From Bacteroidales bacterium (GTDB taxonomy: Bacteria > Bacteroidota > Bacteroidia > Bacteroidales > Paludibacteraceae): a stretch of DNA of 6,326 nt. Location: NCBI GenBank assembly GCA_900769035.1, contig CAAGFD010000243.1, positions 1 to 6,326 of the forward strand, in the 5' to 3' direction. The position numbers and the translations under genes were made by a program. The notes beneath the pieces are model-generated. The model was not told the DNA's origin, did no database searches, and saw nothing but the letters and a program-made list of their open reading frames with translations. Below are positions 1 to 5,862 of the stretch, one piece after another (position 1 is the stretch's first letter; the number at the start of each line of letters is the position of its first letter).

Positions 1-72
1 AATTTTAGATGACTTCATTACGGTTTTTATAGATTAAAGATTATAAATAAACTTCTATACTATTTTCAGTTG

Positions 73-103
73 CAAAGGTAGTGATTATTTTTTAATGTGC
101 AAA
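73..103 (-). promoter_or_regulatory. Bacteroidota-type promoter firing leftwards out of the window
   Basis: On the minus strand the sequence reads TTTG (103-100), a 19-nt spacer, then TACCTTTG (80-73). This matches the established Bacteroidota primary sigma factor consensus of TTTG near -33 and TAnnTTTG near -7. Transcription would start near position 66 and leave the window, so an unseen gene lies to the left. The exact motif and ideal spacing make this one of the strongest promoters in the window. Confidence 0.75.
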
Positions 104-229
104 CAATTAAAGAAAAAAATCTTTAATTATGGAATTAATTTTTGCTGTAAACAAATTAATGCGTTGAAATACAACTGATGTTAATGCGAAATTTTTTAGA
201 AGAAATAGTTCCGAGTAAAGAAAAATTTG

Positions 230-237
230 TAACTTTG
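230..237 (+). promoter_or_regulatory. Candidate rightward -7 promoter element
   Basis: TAACTTTG matches the Bacteroidota TAnnTTTG -7 element. The -33 position (about 206-210, TAGTT) is a poor match to TTTG, so the promoter would be weak or dependent on an activator. A transcript would begin near 244 and run through the hairpin at 276-306 toward the small frame at 383 and the transposase remnant. Confidence 0.4.
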
Positions 238-275
238 TAGTGCAATTCTTTTAGGGGTTTATTCCCATAACAATC

Positions 276-306
276 ATTCTCCATCGGTGTAATGCCGGTG
301 GAGAAT
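276..306 (+). terminator. Strong leader hairpin, possible terminator or attenuator
   Basis: Two 12-nt arms (276-287 and 295-306) pair completely with one G-U wobble around a 7-nt loop, followed by TTTTAAAC. A weaker GGG/CCC hairpin lies just upstream (about 252-270). With the candidate promoter at 230, this would give a short transcript of about 65 nt, or an attenuated leader for a gene downstream. The T tract is short, so termination may be partial. No known riboswitch class is recognised. Confidence 0.5.
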
Positions 307-382
307 TTTAAACAAACAATTTATTTGATACATGTAATAATATTAAACTATGACAAAGAAAATACTTTAGTAAGGAAAGAAA

Positions 383-439
383 ATGGCAATTGAAGCCGGT
401 TTTGATGATGTTGTCTATAGAGGAAAATTGGAGAATTGA
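383..439 (+). CDS. Very short frame, possible 5' remnant of a lost gene
   Basis: This is an 18-codon frame beginning MAIEAGFDDVVYRGKLEN and ending at TGA. A purine-rich AAGGAAAG sits just upstream of the ATG, about as good a ribosome binding site as any in the window. I do not recognise the peptide. It sits between a hairpin-bearing leader and a decayed transposase. It could be the start of a host gene truncated by an old insertion, a leader peptide, or chance. There is no family evidence, so it should be treated as tentative. Confidence 0.2.
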   Translation: MAIEAGFDDVVYRGKLEN

Positions 440-733
440 GGAAGCACACCCGTCATGGTTACATACCACTGACAACGGAATAGAGTTTTTTAATCATGAT
501 TGGATTGCTCAGAAACTTAATACCAAGGTTTATTTTGCAGACCCTATTGTTCTTGGCAAAAGGGGCTATTGAAAATGCTAATAAATTAATTATATAATAC
601 TTCCCTCAAAGGTACTGATTTTAAGCAAGTTAAACTTTAAAATATAATCAATATCCAAACCGAATTAATGCAAGACCAAGAGAAAAACTTAATTTTATCT
701 CCTATTGAGCTCTTCTTCAAATTTTTTCACTAA
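390..733 (+). pseudogene. IS30-family transposase, decayed C-terminal fragment
   Basis: The recognisable part begins near 462 with HTTDNGIEFFNHDWIA, continues through VYFADP (about 525-543), and then needs frame changes to go on. The restored reading is YCSWQKG, then AIENANKLI, YFP, KGTDFKQVKL, INARPREKLNF and finally SPIELFFKFFH with a stop at 731-733. These blocks are the established C-terminal signature of IS30-family DDE transposases. They include the second catalytic Asp (DNG, 471-473) and the Glu (in IENAN, codon 571-573). Lesions visible are single-base losses near 544 and 562, a TAA at 595-597 where IS30 proteins usually have Gln, an extra C at 607, frame loss near 638, and another frame change near 697. 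The N-terminal helix-turn-helix and first Asp are absent. The frame from 390 to 461 is open but not recognised as IS30. The gene cannot make active transposase. Confidence 0.85.
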
Positions 734-759
734 TTTTGTAATTGCTTGTTGAGAGTACT

Positions 760-832
760 GCATTGAATTTGCATTGAATTTGCATTGATTTTGCAACCAA
801 ATGCAACCAAATGCAACCATTTGCAACCAAAA
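760..832. repeat. Tandem GCA-starting repeats, 10-11 bp period
   Basis: Seven head-to-tail units all begin GCA. Three are 11-mers (GCATTGAATTT twice, then GCATTGATTTT) and four are 10-mers (GCAACCAAAT twice, GCAACCATTT, GCAACCAAAA). The two halves are related but distinct. The period matches one DNA helical turn, so every unit faces the same side of the helix. The array lies between the transposase remnant and the tRNA terminator. It could be slippage-generated sequence, part of an old IS end, or an array of protein-binding sites. Confidence 0.85.
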
Positions 833-839
833 ATATGTT

Positions 840-861
840 AAAATGAGCCAAAAATGAGCCA
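840..861. repeat. Two-copy 11-bp direct repeat
   Basis: AAAATGAGCCA occurs at 840-850 and again immediately at 851-861 with no mismatch. The unit differs from the GCA array just upstream but has the same 11-bp period, so the whole 760-861 stretch is helically phased. No function can be read from it. Confidence 0.8.
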
Positions 862-876
862 TAAAAAGGCGGTAAA

Positions 877-930
877 TTAAAAAGAAACGGCTAATATTCT
901 TTGTGTAAATCATTGAATATCAGCCGTTTT
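877..930 (-). terminator. Terminator of the Tyr-Gly tRNA operon
   Basis: Two 15-nt arms (885-899 and 915-929) pair with a single A-C mismatch around a 15-nt loop. Read on the minus strand, the stem is followed by TTTCTTTTTAATTT. It begins only a few bases past the 3' end of tRNA-Gly, as expected for an intrinsic terminator ending the tRNA transcript. The stem core AACGGCTAATAT reappears in the hairpin at 1684-1713. Confidence 0.75.
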
Positions 931-935
931 CTTGT

Positions 936-1011
936 TGGAGCGGAAGACGGGGCTCAAACCCGCGACCCTCAGCTTGGAAGGCTAATGCTCTATCAACTGA
1001 GCTACTTCCGC
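936..1011 (-). tRNA. tRNA-Gly (anticodon TCC)
   Basis: The minus strand folds as a standard cloverleaf. The acceptor is GCGGAAG/CTTCCGC, the D-arm contains AGCTCAGTTGATAGAGC, and the anticodon stem TTAGC/GCTGA closes the loop CTTCCAA. The anticodon TCC is at 978-976 and reads GGA and probably GGG. The T-arm contains GGTTTGAGCCC. The discriminator is T (939), and a CCA follows directly (938-936), so the 3' end appears to be genomically encoded. It is the second gene of the minus-strand tRNA pair, 31 nt after tRNA-Tyr. Confidence 0.97.
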
Positions 1012-1042
1012 ATTTATTTTTTTTTCGCATTAAAAAAACATG

Positions 1043-1125
1043 TGGGCAGTGATGGATTCGAACCACCGAAGTCGAAAGACAGCTGAGTTACAGTCAGCCC
1101 CATTTGGCCACTCTGGTAACTGCCC
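1043..1125 (-). tRNA. tRNA-Tyr (anticodon GTA)
   Basis: The acceptor stem GGGCAGT/ACTGCCC is fully paired, the anticodon GTA lies at 1091-1089 in the loop of GACTGTAACTC, and the T-arm contains GGTTCGAATCC. The gene has the long variable arm typical of bacterial tRNA-Tyr (83 nt to the discriminator A). The bases after the discriminator are CAT rather than CCA, so CCA must be added by nucleotidyltransferase. It is the first gene of the operon, transcribed from the promoter at 1147-1177. Confidence 0.97.
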
Positions 1126-1146
1126 TTTGTTTCCCTTTTGCGACTG

Positions 1147-1177
1147 CAAAGTTACAACAATTATTTTATCCCACCAA
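1147..1177 (-). promoter_or_regulatory. Consensus promoter of the tRNA-Tyr/Gly operon, inside the end of ribH
   Basis: On the minus strand TTTG (1177-1174) is followed by a 19-nt spacer and TAACTTTG (1154-1147), an exact Bacteroidota-type promoter. The predicted start near 1140 is about 15 nt before tRNA-Tyr. The -33 element lies within the last codons of ribH, so the tRNA promoter and the ribH 3' end share DNA. Confidence 0.8.
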
Positions 1178-1661
1178 ATCTTTTTATCATTTTTATTGCA
1201 GTAATCGCTCCTTCTACCCCTTTATTGCCTAAACATCCACCAGCTCTGTCTAAGGCTTGCTGCTTTGTGTTGGTAGTTAATACACTGAAAATCACTGGAA
1301 TATCAGCTTTTAAATTGAGCTCTGTTATGCCTTGTGTTACCCCTTCACACACGTATGTAAAATGTGGTGTGTCGCCTTGGATTACACAGCCTATTGCTAT
1401 TATTGCATCAAATTTTTGTGTTTTTAATAATTTTGAGGATGCGTATGTGAGCTCAAATGCTCCCGGTACATGGAAAATTTCTACATTTTTTTCTTGAATT
1501 CCGTTTTCTATTAGTGATTCATACGCTCCATCTCTTAGTGCATATGTGATATCACTATTCCAGTCCGCAGCGATAATTGCAATTTTTTTATCTGCTAATT
1601 CTTCTTTTTTTGGTAAATCTTCCGGATTGTAGTCCGATAAATTATGATATTTTGTTGCCAT
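1161..1661 (-). CDS. ribH: 6,7-dimethyl-8-ribityllumazine synthase
   Basis: This cytosolic enzyme condenses 5-amino-6-ribitylaminouracil with 3,4-dihydroxy-2-butanone 4-phosphate to give the lumazine precursor of riboflavin. The 166-residue length is normal for the family, with a short polar N-terminal extension (1-24). Recognisable blocks are the ring-binding AADWNSDIT (31-39), VPGAFELT (65-72), GCVIQGDTPHFTYV (91-104) carrying the presumed catalytic His100, and SVLTTNTKQQALDRAGG (126-142) with the phosphate-binding Arg139. A C-terminal NKGVEGA also fits. The start is the ATG preceded by purine-rich AAGAAGAAAT. It lies 73 nt behind the TPR gene and is separated from it by a hairpin that resembles a terminator. 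No other riboflavin gene or FMN riboswitch is visible nearby. Confidence 0.96.
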   Translation of the reverse strand: MATKYHNLSDYNPEDLPKKEELADKKIAIIAADWNSDITYALRDGAYESLIENGIQEKNVEIFHVPGAFELTYASSKLLKTQKFDAIIAIGCVIQGDTPHFTYVCEGVTQGITELNLKADIPVIFSVLTTNTKQQALDRAGGCLGNKGVEGAITAIKMIKRFGGIK

Positions 1662-1678
1662 ATTTCTTCTTGATTTAT

Positions 1679-1713
1679 AAAAATAGCCGTTACTTTATAC
1701 AAGGTAACGGCTA
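1679..1713 (-). terminator. Terminator or attenuator between the TPR gene and ribH
   Basis: TAGCCGTTAC (1684-1693) pairs perfectly with GTAACGGCTA (1704-1713) around a 10-nt loop. On the minus strand the stem is followed by five T residues. It ends 17 nt before the ribH start, so it would either stop TPR transcripts or attenuate read-through into ribH. No consensus promoter is evident between this hairpin and ribH. Confidence 0.65.
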
Positions 1714-1734
1714 ATATATTATTAAAGTATATGC

Positions 1735-2421
1735 TTATTGTTTTGAGCGACAATACTCAATTCTTTTATCCATATCAACTGCAAGGGATGAATTGAAATA
1801 TTTGTCTTTGATAGTTTGGTAGCACTCTTCGGCTTTTTTGTAATTGCCTAATTTCTCATAGCAAATGCCGGCTTTGTTTAATGCTCGAGGTGCTGTGAGT
1901 TCATTTTCTTGTTTGGCTGCTTTTTCGAAATATTTGATAGCTTTTTCTATGTTATCCATTTCTACGTAGCAGTCACCTATTATGGTGAGGTTGGCTGGTT
2001 GTACGTTAACCGATTCTTTGTTGAATTTTTCGAAATATGTGCAAGCTGATTGATAATCACTTAGGTTGTAATAGCAGATACCGGCATATACGCATGCAAG
2101 ATCAGCGGTTTTTGTTACACCATATTCGTCGATTATGTCCAACAATCCTTCGTTTAATGCGTCTCCATTCAAAGCGAGATTAAATGAATCTTGCTCTATA
2201 TAATAGATGCATTTTGATAATTTTGTAGCTGCATCCTCGTTTCTAGGCACTAAATATTGTGTTCTAAAAAGAACGATTCCTATTGCTACTACTAAAATTA
2301 CTGACAAACAAATAATAATTTGTTTTCTGTACTTCTCCAGAAATTGTTCACTTGTAGAAACCACTTTTTCTACGTTTTCCAATCCGTCGGCTTCTTCAAT
2401 CTTTTGTTTCTTATTTGACAT
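1735..2421 (-). CDS. Membrane-anchored tetratricopeptide repeat protein
   Basis: The 228-residue protein has a charged cytoplasmic N-terminus (1-34), one strongly hydrophobic segment (about 35-52, IIICLSVILVVAIGIVLF) and a large soluble domain predicted outside the membrane. The C-terminal part holds about three TPR units, near 105-140 (YAGICYYNLSDYQSACTYFEK), 141-174 (GDCYVEMDNIEKAIKYFEKA) and 178-212 (KAGICYEKLGNYKKAEECYQ). The architecture resembles YfgM-like single-pass TPR proteins, which scaffold protein-protein contacts; the partner is unknown. A TPR gene just upstream of ribH is, as far as I recall, a common Bacteroidales arrangement. The gene has its own -7 promoter motif upstream, and a hairpin follows its stop. 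Confidence 0.88.
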   Translation of the reverse strand: MSNKKQKIEEADGLENVEKVVSTSEQFLEKYRKQIIICLSVILVVAIGIVLFRTQYLVPRNEDAATKLSKCIYYIEQDSFNLALNGDALNEGLLDIIDEYGVTKTADLACVYAGICYYNLSDYQSACTYFEKFNKESVNVQPANLTIIGDCYVEMDNIEKAIKYFEKAAKQENELTAPRALNKAGICYEKLGNYKKAEECYQTIKDKYFNSSLAVDMDKRIEYCRSKQ

Positions 2422-2468
2422 AATAATATATGTGTGTTGTTAGTTATTTATTTACATTTTACAGCTTG

Positions 2469-2476
2469 CAAATTTA
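2469..2476 (-). promoter_or_regulatory. Candidate promoter of the TPR gene
   Basis: On the minus strand TAAATTTG matches the Bacteroidota -7 element; it lies about 50 nt upstream of the TPR start codon. The -33 region (about 2496-2500, GGGTG) matches poorly. The 12-mer TTGCAAATTTAC (plus strand) also occurs upstream of glnS, which supports a shared promoter function. Confidence 0.5.
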
Positions 2477-2525
2477 CTATTTTTTTTTGATATAGCACCC
2501 CTTTTCTTCTCCTTTTTTTGATTTA

Positions 2526-2564
2526 ATAAAGGTGAAACCCGTTTTATTCGAATTTCACCTTTAT
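2526..2564 (-). terminator. Stem-loop after the aminotransferase gene
   Basis: TAAAGGTGAAA (2527-2537) pairs exactly with TTTCACCTTTA (2553-2563) around a 15-nt loop. It begins about 20 nt beyond the aminotransferase stop codon, where the glnS-aminotransferase transcript should end. No long T tract follows on the minus strand, so it may act as an RNA 3'-end stabiliser or a weak terminator. Confidence 0.55.
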
Positions 2565-2585
2565 ATTGATGTGAGTTAATGTGGT

Positions 2586-3773
2586 TTATTTCATTAATTT
2601 ATACATCTCTTCTCCCATGAGTTTGATGCCTTTTTCTATAGTCTCAGGGTTGGTATTAGAGAATGAAAGACGTATGTGTTGGTTGTTTCTGTAGTCGGCA
2701 CTGAATGCTATACCTTTTACAAATACCACTCCGCGCTCCGAGCAGTTGTCAAAGAGCTTGTCGATATCTATTGAGTCCGGTATTCTAGCCCAAAGGAAGA
2801 AACCTCCTTTCGGTGTTACGAATGTAGTGTCTTCTGGGCAATATTTTTTAATGCATTCTACCATCTTGTCGCGACGTGCTTTGTATGTGTTGCGTAGCAT
2901 TTCTACATATCTGTCGAGTCGTCCGGATTTCCAGAACTCATATGCAAGCATTTGTGAGAATTGTGGAGTACATGCATCCATTGATTGTTTTGCAATTTCT
3001 GCTACTTCAAACATCTCTTTAGGCAATACCATCCATCCAATACGAAGTCCAGGTCCGAAGATTTTTGAGAATGAACTGCAATAGATGATTTGTTGCTCAT
3101 TCTTGGCATATGTTTTCATTGGTACAATATCTTCTTGAGTGTCATTGTCATAGTATAATCTACCATAAGCATCGTCTTCAAGAATCATTACATCCGGGTG
3201 TTTTGCCATCACTTCCAAAAATTCCATGCGGCGTTTACGGCTGTAGGTAAGTCCTGCAGGATTATGGAACGTTGGTGTTGTGTAGATGAATTTAGGGTTC
3301 TTCTCTAATGCTTTTTCAAGTTCGGAGATGATAATACCTTCTGAGTCCATCTTAACTCCTATAAGTTGTGCATGATATGAGCAGAATGCTCCGGCTGACC
3401 CGCAGAATACAGGGTCTTCTGTTAATACTACATCGTTTTGGTCGATTAATAATTTAGATACGATGTTCATAACTTGTGTAGATCCGGTAGTTACAATAAT
3501 GCGGTTCTTTTCCATGTCAAAACCTTTTTTACTCATCTCTTGAGTAAGTAGGTCAACCAGTATAGGTAGACCATCAGTTGGTCCGTATTGCAATGCTGTG
3601 TCCATTGCTTTTCTTGGCATATTTGCTACCATCTCGCGGATGTCGTCAACAGGGAAGAGCTCTTCTCCCGGCATTCCTCCTGCAAAGGAGATGACGTTTG
3701 GGTTTACTACCGCTTTCATCATAGAGCGGATAGGTGATGGTCTGAATGCACTTACATTTTTTGAATAACGCAT
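2586..3773 (-). CDS. PLP-dependent class I/II aminotransferase, LysN/MocR-catalytic-domain type
   Basis: The 395-residue cytosolic enzyme has the complete fold-type I aminotransferase signature. It opens with PNVISFAGGMPGEELFP (25-41), then QYGPTDGLP (62-70), TTGSTQ (95-100), THNP-type Asn171 in FHNPAG, Asp200 and Tyr203 in EDDAYG, the Schiff-base Lys237 in SSFSKIFGPGLRIGW, and the carboxylate-binding Arg368 in HIRLSFSN. The family includes 2-aminoadipate aminotransferases (LysN), other broad-specificity 2-oxoglutarate-linked enzymes, and the catalytic half of MocR regulators. No DNA-binding domain precedes it here, so it acts as a stand-alone enzyme. Substrate specificity cannot be read from sequence; aromatic, branched-chain and aminoadipate substrates are all possible. 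It follows glnS by 28 nt on the same strand and is probably cotranscribed with it. No strong Shine-Dalgarno precedes the ATG, which is usual here. Confidence 0.9.
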   Translation of the reverse strand: MRYSKNVSAFRPSPIRSMMKAVVNPNVISFAGGMPGEELFPVDDIREMVANMPRKAMDTALQYGPTDGLPILVDLLTQEMSKKGFDMEKNRIIVTTGSTQVMNIVSKLLIDQNDVVLTEDPVFCGSAGAFCSYHAQLIGVKMDSEGIIISELEKALEKNPKFIYTTPTFHNPAGLTYSRKRRMEFLEVMAKHPDVMILEDDAYGRLYYDNDTQEDIVPMKTYAKNEQQIIYCSSFSKIFGPGLRIGWMVLPKEMFEVAEIAKQSMDACTPQFSQMLAYEFWKSGRLDRYVEMLRNTYKARRDKMVECIKKYCPEDTTFVTPKGGFFLWARIPDSIDIDKLFDNCSERGVVFVKGIAFSADYRNNQHIRLSFSNTNPETIEKGIKLMGEEMYKLMK

Positions 3774-3801
3774 AATGAATTAGATTTAAGATTTTTATTG
3801 T

Positions 3802-5484
3802 TTATTTTTTCGATTCTTTTAGTGATACTGTGAGGTTGAAAATCGGATGCTCAGGCGTACTGTCTTTGTCAGTGTTGAAGTATCCCGTTTTTAAGAATTG
3901 GAATTTATCTCCCGGTTTGGCATTGGCTACAAATGCCTCTACTCGTGCGTGTTGTACGGTTTTTAATGAGTCCGGATTAAGCAATTCTCTAAAGTCACAC
4001 TCTTCTGCCGATGGATTTTCGCATGAGAAAAGGCGGTCGTAAAGCCTTAATTCTGCCTCCTTGCTGTTGTCGATATCAACCCAATTGATGGTGCTTTTTA
4101 CTTTCTTGTTTCCTCCTTCCGTGCCCGATTTAGTGTTCGGGTCGTAAGTGGCATGCACTGTGGTAATTACACCATCCGCATTCTTTTCACATCCTGTGGC
4201 TTGTATAATATATGCACTTTTTAAGCGCACTTCTCTGCCTCCGGGGCTCAATCGATAGAAGTTTTTGTCGGCTTCTTCTCTAAAGTCTCCCCGTTCGATA
4301 TATAATTCTCTTCCAAAAGGAATTTCTCTTGTTCCGGCTTCTGGATTGTCCGGGTTGTTGTCCGTCGTTAAAATTTCTTTTGTACCCTCAGGGTAATTGT
4401 CGATAATCAATTTAATAGGGTCGAGAATGGTGCATACACGTGTTGCTCTTGGTTTTAAATCTTCTCTGGCAGCGGATTCAAGCAGTGAGATGTCGTTTAA
4501 TGCTTCGTATTTTGTATAGCCTATTTTGTCAATGAATGATTTGATGCTCTCCGGAGTATATCCTCTGCGACGAAGTCCGCAAATAGTAGGCATACGTGGG
4601 TCGTCCCATCCTGATACAAGTCCTTCTTGTACTAATTGTAGCAATTTACGTTTGCTCATTACCGTATAAGTAAGGTTTAAACGGTTGAATTCGCGTTGTT
4701 TAGGACGATAGTCCGCACTTGCAAACTGATCGAGGTAATAGTCGTATAGCGGGCGGTGTACTACAAATTCCAATGTACAAAGAGAGTGAGTAACTCCTTC
4801 GAAATAATCACTTTGTCCGTGTGCAAAATCGTACATTGGGTATACTTTCCATTGTGTGCCGGTTTTGTGGTGCGGGTGTGAGGTAATTATTCGGTACATT
4901 ATAGGGTCGCGGAAATGCATGTTGCTGTTGCTCATGTCAATTTTGGCTCTAAGTACCATACTGCCATCCGGAAATTCGCCCTTGTTCATGCGTGTAAAAA
5001 GGTCTAAATTTTCTTCTATAGGGCGGTTTCTATACGGACTCTCAATGCCGGGGGTAGTTGGAGTTCCTTTTTGTTTGGCTATCTCTTCCGAACTCTGTTC
5101 ATCAACATATGCCTTGCCGGCTTTGATAAATTGTATTGCTAAATCAAATAATTGTTGGAAATAATCGGAAGCATAATATATGTTTGCCCATTTAAAACCA
5201 AGCCATTGGATGTCTTCTTTGATGGAATCTACATATTCTACATCCTCCTTAACGGGATTCGTATCGTCAAAGCGTAAATTACAAATACCATTGTAGCGCT
5301 CTGCAATGCCGAAATCCATACAAATGGCCTTAGCGTGACCGATATGTAGATAGCCATTAGGCTCCGGTGGAAATCTGGTTTGGATTCTACCCCCGTTCAA
5401 TCCCTCCTTGAGGTCGTTCTCTACTATCTGTTCAATAAAGTTAAGCGTGCGTTTTTCGCCATTTTCTGTTTCGTTAATTTCCAT
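3802..5484 (-). CDS. glnS: Glutaminyl-tRNA synthetase
   Basis: This class I aminoacyl-tRNA synthetase attaches glutamine to tRNA-Gln in the cytosol using ATP. The 560 residues match the length of bacterial GlnRS. Motifs run in order: TRFPPEPNGYLHIGHAKAI (36-54) with the HIGH signature at 47-50, FDDTNP (72-77), the acceptor-stem and glutamine-pocket region YPMYDFAHGQSD (215-226), THSLCTLEF (232-240), the KMSKS-equivalent VMSKR (275-279) and WDDPRMPTICGLRRRGY (293-309). The C-terminal third (about 340-555) is the beta-barrel anticodon-binding region, ending near YFNTD and HPIFNLTVSL. The THSLCTLEF and VMSKRK wording, together with this tail, distinguish GlnRS from GluRS. No truncation or missing key residue is seen. 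Its presence implies direct charging of tRNA-Gln rather than reliance on the amidotransferase route alone. It probably heads a two-gene unit with the aminotransferase. Confidence 0.97.
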   Translation of the reverse strand: MEINETENGEKRTLNFIEQIVENDLKEGLNGGRIQTRFPPEPNGYLHIGHAKAICMDFGIAERYNGICNLRFDDTNPVKEDVEYVDSIKEDIQWLGFKWANIYYASDYFQQLFDLAIQFIKAGKAYVDEQSSEEIAKQKGTPTTPGIESPYRNRPIEENLDLFTRMNKGEFPDGSMVLRAKIDMSNSNMHFRDPIMYRIITSHPHHKTGTQWKVYPMYDFAHGQSDYFEGVTHSLCTLEFVVHRPLYDYYLDQFASADYRPKQREFNRLNLTYTVMSKRKLLQLVQEGLVSGWDDPRMPTICGLRRRGYTPESIKSFIDKIGYTKYEALNDISLLESAAREDLKPRATRVCTILDPIKLIIDNYPEGTKEILTTDNNPDNPEAGTREIPFGRELYIERGDFREEADKNFYRLSPGGREVRLKSAYIIQATGCEKNADGVITTVHATYDPNTKSGTEGGNKKVKSTINWVDIDNSKEAELRLYDRLFSCENPSAEECDFRELLNPDSLKTVQHARVEAFVANAKPGDKFQFLKTGYFNTDKDSTPEHPIFNLTVSLKESKK

Positions 5485-5593
5485 TTTCTCTGTTTTGTTT
5501 AAGTGAAAGTTGAAATAATCTATATAATAAACTAATGTAATTATACGATTATATTGTGTTTAAAGTATAAATACTCATTTTACATTATCGTTG

Positions 5594-5601
5594 CAAATTT
5601 A
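5594..5601 (-). promoter_or_regulatory. Candidate promoter of glnS
   Basis: TAAATTTG on the minus strand fits the -7 consensus, and it lies about 110 nt before the glnS start. The -33 region about 20 nt further upstream is not TTTG, so support rests on the -7 element and on its shared sequence with the TPR promoter. The intervening leader is very AT-rich, with no recognised riboswitch or T-box. Confidence 0.5.
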
Positions 5602-5681
5602 CATATAATTGTTGATATTAGGGCATTAAATCCCTATTTATTTTACCTTGAAAATTTTTTTAAAAAAAATCGTTGAAAGTG

Positions 5682-5712
5682 TTTGGTGATTAAAAAAAAT
5701 GTTGTACCTTTG
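5682..5712 (+). promoter_or_regulatory. Consensus promoter of the plus-strand tRNA pair
   Basis: TTTG (5682-5685), a 19-nt spacer and TACCTTTG (5705-5712) form a textbook Bacteroidota promoter. Transcription would begin near 5719, about 35 nt before tRNA-Gly, giving a short leader. Motif and spacing match the leftward promoter at 73-103. Confidence 0.8.
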
Positions 5713-5753
5713 CATCCGCAAATGAGGGTGATATTTATCCTTGTTCAGTCAAT

Positions 5754-5826
5754 GCGAAAATAGCTCAGTTGGTAGAGCACAACCTTGCCAAGGTTGGGGT
5801 CGCGGGTTCGAGTCCCGTTTTTCGCT
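5754..5826 (+). tRNA. tRNA-Gly (anticodon GCC)
   Basis: The acceptor GCGAAAA pairs fully with TTTTCGC (5819-5825), and the D-arm reads TAGCTCAGTTGGTAGAGCA. The anticodon stem CAACC/GGTTG closes loop TTGCCAA with GCC at 5787-5789, and the T-arm carries GGTTCGAGTCC. It reads GGC and GGT. The bases after discriminator T (5826) are CAA, so CCA is not encoded. It lies 36 nt upstream of tRNA-Leu and probably shares its transcript. Confidence 0.97.
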
Positions 5827-5862
5827 CAACTTTTTTGTGCTTAACTAATGTGTCAAGCGTTA

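Larger units (their letters stand above)
1..382. other. Intergenic region with divergent promoters, no supported gene
   Basis: No reading frame of convincing length or coding character is visible on either strand. The stretch is very AT-rich. It contains a leftward promoter (73-103), a weaker rightward promoter (230-237) and a strong hairpin (276-306), each listed separately. Bases 1-66 are probably the 5' leader of a gene beyond the left edge. A seven-codon frame (350-370, encoding MTKKIL) has no supporting evidence as a gene. Confidence 0.6.

Noticed and set aside
760..861. CRISPR array
   Set aside because: Units are only 10-11 bp, directly abutting, with no unique spacers and no cas genes nearby.
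695..913. 72-codon minus-strand frame across the repeat array
   Set aside because: It covers the antisense of the transposase remnant, the tandem repeats and the tRNA terminator. Its composition reflects those elements and no family is recognised.
901..1086. 61-codon plus-strand frame across the tRNA genes
   Set aside because: It contains the AEDGAQTRDPQ-type peptide that arises from reading tRNA genes in antisense, a known false annotation.
1138..1497. Plus-strand frame opposite ribH
   Set aside because: It is a shadow of ribH, which carries all the lumazine synthase motifs on the minus strand.
5485..5753. T-box or other riboswitch upstream of glnS
   Set aside because: No T-box sequence, specifier loop or conserved aptamer is visible, only an AT-rich leader with promoter motifs and a weak AGGG/CCCT hairpin.
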